In this document: positions 5,658 through 10,379 of the stretch, piece by piece
Numbering within the stretch: the first letter of the stretch is position 1
Layout of the letters: the number at the start of each line of letters is the position of its first letter
Source: Blastocatellia bacterium
GTDB taxonomy: Bacteria; Acidobacteriota; Blastocatellia; Chloracidobacteriales; JADJPF01
Direction: 5' to 3'
Assembly (NCBI GenBank): GCA_023265235.1
Contig: JAHFUF010000112.1
Span: forward strand, 1-10,379
Length of the DNA: 10,379 nucleotides
The notes under the pieces: generated by a model
Database searches by the model: none
What the model was told of the DNA's origin: nothing
What the model saw: the letters and a program-made list of their open reading frames with translations, nothing else
Made by a program: the position numbers and the translations under genes

Positions 5658-8000
5658 ATGAAAAAGCAACTTACTCAACTTATTTCAACTATTTTAGGAT
5701 CGCGTTTAGTTGGCGCGATCTTTTTATTTGCTATGCTACTTATATTTGCCCCTACTTTACAGGCAACCAAATATGAGATTTTAGACCAAAGCTTTGAGTT
5801 TAAAACTGGTGGTACGGTAAAAATTGAAAATACTAGTGGCGAAGTTAAAGTAGAAGTTTGGGCAGAAGAGCTAGTCCATGTCACAGCAAAAAAGGTTGAA
5901 CCTCCTAATACCCCTGTAGCTCTTTCTGACGTAGCCTTCTTTAATACAAAAAGCCAGATCAATATTAAATCCCAACCAGTAGAAAAAACTTCTCGTGTGG
6001 ATTTGTCTGTCTTTGTGCCAAGAAATACTAGCTTAAGAATTATTACCGCTAGCGGAGCAGTCCAAATTCGTGGTGCTGTTGCTAGTGCATTAGTAGAAAC
6101 ATCTACTGGCAACATCAAACTAGAGTCTCCGCCATCACAAGACGCCGACGTAGTTATGACCACCACATCAGGAGCTATTAAAGCTGAAATCCCTATTGAT
6201 CCTTATGGCACTCCTACTAATAAATCTCTACAGGGAAAACTTAACTCTGGTGGCAATCCAGTTATACTACGTAGCACTAGCGGTAATATTCTTTTAGCAA
6301 CACTTGAGCGTGAACTTGATCAAGATGTTGCTACAATACCTTCGGCACCTGCTGTTAGCTCTAGTACAGATTCTAACAACTATTACAATAACTCTAATAA
6401 CTCCAACAATAACAATAGTAACCCAAACAATGACTCTTTGTTTGGTTCCGCGCCTCCAACAGTTAACAGAAGATCTAATAACAACAATCAACCTTACACT
6501 TATGGTGGTAGTTATGGTGGTAGTAGCAGTAGTAACGGTAACAGTAGTAGTGACCTAAGCAATAATTCTAGCAGTTCTAATAAGTCGCCTAGTAATTCTA
6601 ATAAGCCTAATAATTCCAATAAATCTGGCTCAAATTCTACAGATATTTTTGGTGCTGGGCGTAATTCTGATAACACAAATAACACTATTGATGGAGGAAG
6701 TTTAGGAGTAAATCGTAATCGTTCTAACAGCAACACAGATAGCCAAGGTGGAGTTGGTGTAAGAATAATCCCTCCTCCAGGTGCTCGCCCACAACAAAAT
6801 GATGATTACAACAATCAAAACAACCCTAATAACAATCAGGATTATCAAAATAATCCATCTAATCAAAATAACCCTCAACAACCTCCACCACTACAACGAC
6901 GCAAAAATAATAGCTTATCTGGTAACACTTCGGCTAATTCAGCTAATTCACCTAGTGATGATAGCAACCAAAGTTCACCTCAATATAACCCGTCAAGAGA
7001 TAATAATGTAAGCCAAGATCCATCAGATAATATAAATTCTAAAAATAATGCTAGTACGCTAATACTTAAGCGTGAGAACAACAACTCCAATGTACAAAAC
7101 CCTTCTACTAATAAAGATGATAATTTTGATGATGGCACAATTAAGATTGATACTAAGCTAGTTTCCTTAAATGTTAGTGTGATGAATCGTGATGGTCGTG
7201 CTATTAATAATCTCAAAAACAACAATTTCCAAGTTTTTGAAGATGGGGTTCAACAACAAATAGAACATTTTGAACCAGTTAACTCACCTTTTAACTTAGT
7301 AATTTTAATTGATCTTAGTGGTAGTATCATTGATAAAATTGATGTATTGCGACGTGCTGTTTTACGTTTTATTGATATAAGTCGCCCAGAAGACCGCATA
7401 GCAATTGTTACATTTACTCGTACAGTACAAGTAGTTTCTGAGCTTACCAATGATCGACAGTTAATTAAACAACGTTTGCAATATATGACTATGCCTAAAG
7501 GCGGAACGGCCTTTTATGAAGCCACTTGGTTTACCTTAACACAGATGTTTAAGCAAGTAGAAGGTCAACGTAATGCTGTAGTAGTTTTATCTGACGGCGT
7601 TGATAATTCTATTAGTGTAACTTATCCTATGCCTTCTCGTGTCACATTTGATCAAATATTGCGTAAGGTTCAAGAAATGGGTGTTTTAGTTTTTCCTATC
7701 TATTTTGATACTGAACAAGATAATGTTAGCCACATGATAGAAGAACCTGGTAGTTATGTCATAGCACGAAAACAACTAGGAGCAATGGCTGAAAGTTCTG
7801 GGGGGGTTTACTTTAAGGTAGACCAACCAGACAATCTAGACGGCGTTTATGAAAAAGTAGCCGCGGACTTACGTACACTCTATAGTATTTCCTATTACCC
7901 TACTAATTCTAATCGTGATGGCACATGGCGTAAGTTAAAAGTAAAAGTTGATAAAGCAGATTTAGCAGTAAGAACTAGACGTGGCTATTATGCTAAGTAA
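5658..8000 (+). CDS. Secreted DUF4097-like / Asn-Ser linker / VWFA-related domain protein (acidobacterial type)
   Basis: This 780-residue protein has a signal peptide with a hydrophobic core near 17-31 and likely cleavage after LQA36. Residues about 40-215 carry short beta-repeats of the form TSGEV, ASGAV, STGNI, TSGAI and TSGNI, as in the DUF4097 adhesin-like fold. Residues about 236-490 form an Asn/Ser-rich, probably disordered linker. Residues about 495-780 match the VWFA-related family abundant in Acidobacteriota: a short beta-domain with NFQVFEDGVQQ (523-533), then a VWA domain whose MIDAS is complete (DLSGS 552-556, Thr617, Asp646). There is no cysteine, lipobox, membrane anchor or sorting signal, so it is likely periplasmic or extracellular and may bind a ligand through a metal ion. 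The ATG has a GGAG site eight bases upstream. Four in-frame stops fall in the five codons from 7998. It lies 54 bp after the stress protein and 20 bp before a histidine kinase. The ligand is unknown. Confidence 0.85.
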   Translation: MKKQLTQLISTILGSRLVGAIFLFAMLLIFAPTLQATKYEILDQSFEFKTGGTVKIENTSGEVKVEVWAEELVHVTAKKVEPPNTPVALSDVAFFNTKSQINIKSQPVEKTSRVDLSVFVPRNTSLRIITASGAVQIRGAVASALVETSTGNIKLESPPSQDADVVMTTTSGAIKAEIPIDPYGTPTNKSLQGKLNSGGNPVILRSTSGNILLATLERELDQDVATIPSAPAVSSSTDSNNYYNNSNNSNNNNSNPNNDSLFGSAPPTVNRRSNNNNQPYTYGGSYGGSSSSNGNSSSDLSNNSSSSNKSPSNSNKPNNSNKSGSNSTDIFGAGRNSDNTNNTIDGGSLGVNRNRSNSNTDSQGGVGVRIIPPPGARPQQNDDYNNQNNPNNNQDYQNNPSNQNNPQQPPPLQRRKNNSLSGNTSANSANSPSDDSNQSSPQYNPSRDNNVSQDPSDNINSKNNASTLILKRENNNSNVQNPSTNKDDNFDDGTIKIDTKLVSLNVSVMNRDGRAINNLKNNNFQVFEDGVQQQIEHFEPVNSPFNLVILIDLSGSIIDKIDVLRRAVLRFIDISRPEDRIAIVTFTRTVQVVSELTNDRQLIKQRLQYMTMPKGGTAFYEATWFTLTQMFKQVEGQRNAVVVLSDGVDNSISVTYPMPSRVTFDQILRKVQEMGVLVFPIYFDTEQDNVSHMIEEPGSYVIARKQLGAMAESSGGVYFKVDQPDNLDGVYEKVAADLRTLYSISYYPTNSNRDGTWRKLKVKVDKADLAVRTRRGYYAK
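5696..5725 (+). terminator. Intrinsic-terminator-like hairpin inside the signal-peptide codons
   Basis: GATCGCG (5698-5704) and CGCGATC (5714-5720) form a perfect, GC-rich 7-bp stem with a 9-base loop. It can be extended by an outer G-T and A-T pair and an inner T-G pair. Five T residues follow at once (5721-5725), then ATTT. On the forward strand this has the form of a Rho-independent terminator, but it lies at codons 14-22 of the VWA gene. It may be an attenuator that active translation would melt, or a chance result of the codons used. Confidence 0.4.
6363..7127 (+). repeat. Asn/Ser low-complexity coding region (linker of VWA protein)
   Basis: This stretch encodes residues 236-490 of the VWA protein. 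By hand count, residues 241-490 hold 69 Asn and 48 Ser, about 47% of the total. At DNA level it is a run of degenerate AAT/AAC and AGT/TCT codons with short imperfect repeats, for example around 6565-6630 and the GGTAGT-like units near 6505-6550. Islands of ordinary sequence interrupt it: DSLFGSAPPTVN (259-270), TDIFGAGR (328-335) and GVGVRIIPPPGARP (365-378). Its base bias also opens long false reading frames on both strands. Confidence 0.8.
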
Positions 8001-8020
8001 TAGTAAGAATAATATACAAA

Positions 8021-9601
8021 ATGAGTAGCCCTAAGCAGATTCAACAGATCCTACAAGAAGATTATGAAGCACTTAAAGTATTAATCCAAGTCTCTCCTTT
8101 AGCTATTATAGAATTATATTCTAATGGAAATATTAGACTGTGGAATTCTGCTGCTGAGCAAATTTTCGGTTGGAAAAAAGAAGAGGTTATAGACCAACCT
8201 TTTCTAATGACTCATGAACACAAAGAAAAACAGAATGAATTTCTTTTTTTACGCGAACAAATTTTAACTGGTAAAGACTTTAATGGCATAGAATTACATT
8301 ACCAAAAAAAAGATGGGTCTCCAATTGATATCTCTATTTTTTCAGTACATACCACTAATACTATTGTGATTATAGTTGACGATATTACAAAATATAAACG
8401 AATTGAAAGAAAACTAAACACACAATATGCTGTCACACGTATACTGGCAGAATCTATTACATTAAATGATGCCATTCCTAAAATCCTTGAGGTTATTTGT
8501 AAATGTTTTGAATGGGAAATTAGTACATTTTGGGCACTTGATCGCACTACAAATGTACTACGTAGTAGTGAAATTTGGCATATTCCTTCTATTAAGCTTT
8601 CAGATTTCAATGAGATAACCAAGCGAATTACATTTCCATTTGGTATTGGTCTACCTGGCCGTGTTTGGGCTAGTCGTTCTCCTTTGTGGATTACAGACCT
8701 TAGTAAAGACACTAAATTTCTACGATTACCTGCCGCTATTAGAGATGGATTACGAAGTGCTTTTGGCTTTCCAATTGTAGTTATGGATGAGTTTTTTGGT
8801 GTTATTGACTCTTTTAGTCGAGAAGTCCAAGAGCCAAACCAAAACTTACTAGATATGTTGACTACACTAGGAAGCCAAATAGGTCAGTTTATTGAGCGAC
8901 GATTAGCAGAGGAAAATCGCAGACAACTTCTAAGTCAACTATTAGTGACTCAGGAACAAGAGCGAAAATGGATTGCGCGTGAATTACATGACGAAACAGG
9001 TCAATCCTTAACGGCACTACTAGTTGGGTTTAAGGCTATAGAGATGGCAGAAACTTTAGAAAGTGCACAAACTCAATCAAGTTTCCTACGTGAGATAACC
9101 TCACAAACCGTAAAAAACTTAAAACGCTTATATCAAGGCTTACATCCCAATATTTTAGAAGACCTTGGACTTGTTATAGCACTTAATCGCTATATAGATG
9201 ATTACACAAAATCTTATGGGACTTTTGTTAAAATCACTACTAGAAACCTAAAGCAAACCCAGCTACCGTTTACAATAGAAATAGTACTTTATAGGATTGT
9301 TCAAGAAGCTTTAACAAATATCGCCAAGCATTCACAAGCCCAAAATGTCAAGATAGTTATTGAGAGCACTACATCCAATATACATCTTAAGATAATAGAT
9401 GATGGGTGTGGGTTTAATGTTGAAGCTACTCTTCGCCAAGCGGCTGTTTCTAAGCATCTTGGCCTTTATAGTATGTGTGAGCGTGTTAACCTCTTGGCAG
9501 GATCTATTCTAATTAAATCAAAAGCAGGAAAAGGAACTAAAATCTCTATACAAATTCCTGTTAAAAATAATAAACCTGAGCAAAAAATAAAAAACCTATA
9601 A
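8021..9601 (+). CDS. Soluble PAS-GAF sensor histidine kinase (HisKA_3, NarL-partner type)
   Basis: This 526-residue kinase has no membrane segment and should sense signals in the cytoplasm. A PAS domain spans about 15-130 (SPLAIIELYSNGNIRLWNSAAEQIFGW at 25-51 region, ending at the DDITKYKRIE turn). A GAF domain spans about 137-292, with FGIGLPGRVWASRSPLWITD at 207-226. HisKA_3 follows, with the phospho-acceptor His323 in ARELHDETGQSL. The ATPase domain has an N-box with Asn433 (VQEALTNIAKHS), a G1 box DDGCGF (460-465) and GKGTKISIQIP at 503-513 region. All residues for autophosphorylation are present. No cofactor-binding residue for heme or flavin is evident. The ATG has no good ribosome site, so initiation may be weak or helped by translation of the gene 20 bp upstream. 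The response regulator 28 bp downstream is the obvious partner. The signal is unknown. Confidence 0.92.
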   Translation: MSSPKQIQQILQEDYEALKVLIQVSPLAIIELYSNGNIRLWNSAAEQIFGWKKEEVIDQPFLMTHEHKEKQNEFLFLREQILTGKDFNGIELHYQKKDGSPIDISIFSVHTTNTIVIIVDDITKYKRIERKLNTQYAVTRILAESITLNDAIPKILEVICKCFEWEISTFWALDRTTNVLRSSEIWHIPSIKLSDFNEITKRITFPFGIGLPGRVWASRSPLWITDLSKDTKFLRLPAAIRDGLRSAFGFPIVVMDEFFGVIDSFSREVQEPNQNLLDMLTTLGSQIGQFIERRLAEENRRQLLSQLLVTQEQERKWIARELHDETGQSLTALLVGFKAIEMAETLESAQTQSSFLREITSQTVKNLKRLYQGLHPNILEDLGLVIALNRYIDDYTKSYGTFVKITTRNLKQTQLPFTIEIVLYRIVQEALTNIAKHSQAQNVKIVIESTTSNIHLKIIDDGCGFNVEATLRQAAVSKHLGLYSMCERVNLLAGSILIKSKAGKGTKISIQIPVKNNKPEQKIKNL

Positions 9602-9629
9602 AAGCTTTTACTACAAAAGAGCAATAATT

Positions 9630-10310
9630 ATGTCAAAAATAAAGATATTTATAGTGGATGATCATACTATTTTGCGAACAGGGCTTCGCTTACTAATCAA
9701 TGCACAAACTGATCTAGAAGTCATTGGTGAAGCGATGAATGGACAAGAAGCGTTAAAAAAAATTGGTGAACTAAAAATTGGTGAACTAACTCCTGACGTA
9801 ACTATTTTGGATATTTCAATGCCTAATACTAATAGTATTAAGCTTATAGGTCAGATACTAAAACTCTGTCCAAATATGAAAATATTAATTCTTACAATGC
9901 ATGATGACCTAGCATATGTTCGTGCAACACTCTCAGCAGGTGCATTAGGCTATATTACAAAAGAAGTAGTTGACACAGAACTGTTATCTGCTATTCGCAC
10001 AGTACATCAAGGGCAAATGTCTATATATAAAAACCTTGGTACTAGCCTACTTCAGGAACTACTTATGCACCAACCGAATAAACAACCAAACAAACCCAAA
10101 AGTTTACTTAGCAATAGAGAAAACGAAATACTTCAACTATTAGCAAAAGGGTTTACAAACAAACAAATTGCAGAACAAATACACGTAAGCGTCAAGACTG
10201 TAGAGAGTTATAGGTTACGTCTTGGTGAAAAGCTAGGATTACGAACTCGTTCTGACTTTACGCTTTATGCTTTTAAGATGGGGATACTTAACCCAAGTGA
10301 TTTCGCCTAG
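9630..10310 (+). CDS. NarL/FixJ-family response regulator (REC + LuxR-type HTH)
   Basis: This 226-residue regulator has a receiver domain at about 4-122 with the acidic pair Asp10/Asp11, phospho-acceptor Asp61 in TILDISMP, Thr89 and Lys111, so it is expected to be phosphorylated by the adjacent kinase. A linker rich in Gln, Asn and Lys (147-157) leads to a LuxR-type helix-turn-helix at about 158-221: LSNRENEILQLLAKGFTNKQ, then VSVKTVESYRLRLGEKLGL. It should bind DNA as a dimer after phosphorylation; targets are unknown, although the palindrome at 4559-4573 is a possible site. The pentapeptide KIGEL occurs twice in a row (44-53 region), caused by a 15-bp tandem duplication, which shifts Asp61 five residues from its usual place. 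The ATG follows an AGAG-like site by eight bases. Confidence 0.93.
   Translation: MSKIKIFIVDDHTILRTGLRLLINAQTDLEVIGEAMNGQEALKKIGELKIGELTPDVTILDISMPNTNSIKLIGQILKLCPNMKILILTMHDDLAYVRATLSAGALGYITKEVVDTELLSAIRTVHQGQMSIYKNLGTSLLQELLMHQPNKQPNKPKSLLSNRENEILQLLAKGFTNKQIAEQIHVSVKTVESYRLRLGEKLGLRTRSDFTLYAFKMGILNPSDFA
9758..9789 (+). repeat. 15-bp in-frame tandem duplication within the receiver domain
   Basis: A 15-bp unit containing AATTGGTGAACT is repeated without change: positions 9758-9774 match 9773-9789 over 17 bases. It encodes KIGEL twice and lies in the loop or helix before the strand that carries the phospho-acceptor Asp61. The lack of any difference between copies suggests a recent slippage event. 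The length keeps the frame. Confidence 0.85.
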
Positions 10311-10316
10311 TGTTAA

Positions 10317-10360
10317 TTTGTAGAACACATCTACAAGAAGCTAACCTTTTATACAGCTTC
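10317..10360 (+). terminator. Two adjacent hairpins after the response regulator, possible terminator
   Basis: TTGTAGA (10318-10324) pairs with TCTACAA (10330-10336) around ACACA, giving a 7-bp stem that starts seven bases after the stop codon. A second inverted repeat, GAAGCT (10337-10342) and AGCTTC (10355-10360), follows directly with a 12-base loop that includes TTTT. Neither is followed by a clear T-run, so this is a likely 3' end of the transcript rather than a proven intrinsic terminator. The window ends 19 bases later. Confidence 0.4.
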
Positions 10361-10379
10361 CTCTCATATGCACAACCAT

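Noticed and set aside
5675..6166. Open frame of 163 codons on the minus strand
   Set aside because: It lies wholly antisense to the signal peptide and DUF4097-like region of a well-supported gene, shows no recognisable motif and has no context of its own.
6480..7080. Possible CRISPR or DNA-level tandem repeat array
   Set aside because: The repeats are short, degenerate and in frame with coding, with no constant repeat-spacer period. The low-complexity protein explains them.
6294..7225. Several open frames on both strands within the linker region
   Set aside because: They are repetitive Ile/Thr/Val or Leu-rich translations of the Asn/Ser codon bias and have no domain features.
8556..8567. 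12-bp palindrome TACTACGTAGTA
   Set aside because: It lies in the middle of the kinase GAF domain with no regulatory context, and chance is sufficient.
8299..8712. Open frame of 137 codons on the minus strand
   Set aside because: It is antisense to the PAS and GAF domains of the histidine kinase and has no recognisable feature.

Overview
The window is AT-rich bacterial DNA that is densely coding on both strands. The best taxonomic clue is the gene at 5658-8000. Its C-terminal half looks like the VWFA-related domain family that is expanded in Acidobacteriota (TIGR03436 type). With the low GC content this suggests a low-GC acidobacterial lineage, perhaps Blastocatellia-like. That placement is inference; there is no rRNA or marker gene to confirm it. 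I see no tRNA, rRNA, CRISPR array, insertion sequence or phage gene.

Layout: (1) 2-559 (+) is the 3' part of a DnaC/IstB-type AAA+ ATPase, probably a helicase loader, cut by the left edge. It converges on (2) 633-1250 (-), a class I SAM-dependent methyltransferase. A 164-bp divergent promoter region separates the methyltransferase from (3) 1415-2179 (+), a soluble family 2 glycosyltransferase of the polyprenyl-phosphate sugar transferase type. That gene converges, with only 28 bp between stop codons, on (4) 2208-4481 (-), a cytoplasmic GH57 4-alpha-glucanotransferase-like enzyme with its catalytic residues intact. A second divergent region (4482-4688) holds a good sigma70-like promoter and a 15-bp palindrome.

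The right half is a co-directional four-gene run: (5) a tandem-domain universal stress protein (4689-5603); (6) a secreted 780-residue protein with a DUF4097-like beta-repeat domain, an Asn/Ser-rich linker of about 250 residues and a VWA domain with a complete MIDAS (5658-8000); (7) a soluble PAS-GAF histidine kinase of the HisKA_3 type (8021-9601); and (8) a NarL/FixJ-type response regulator (9630-10310). Gaps are 54, 20 and 28 bp, so the four genes could be one transcript. The kinase and regulator are an obvious cognate pair. Their tie to the stress protein and the secreted VWA protein rests only on position.

Most worth a second look: a terminator-like hairpin with a T-run inside the signal-peptide codons of the VWA gene, which could attenuate the second half of the run; the three-part architecture of the VWA protein; a recent-looking in-frame 15-bp duplication in the receiver domain of the regulator; and repeated or palindromic motifs in the two divergent promoter regions. 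No gene here is wholly unrecognisable, and I do not see a clearly new defence or mobile system.
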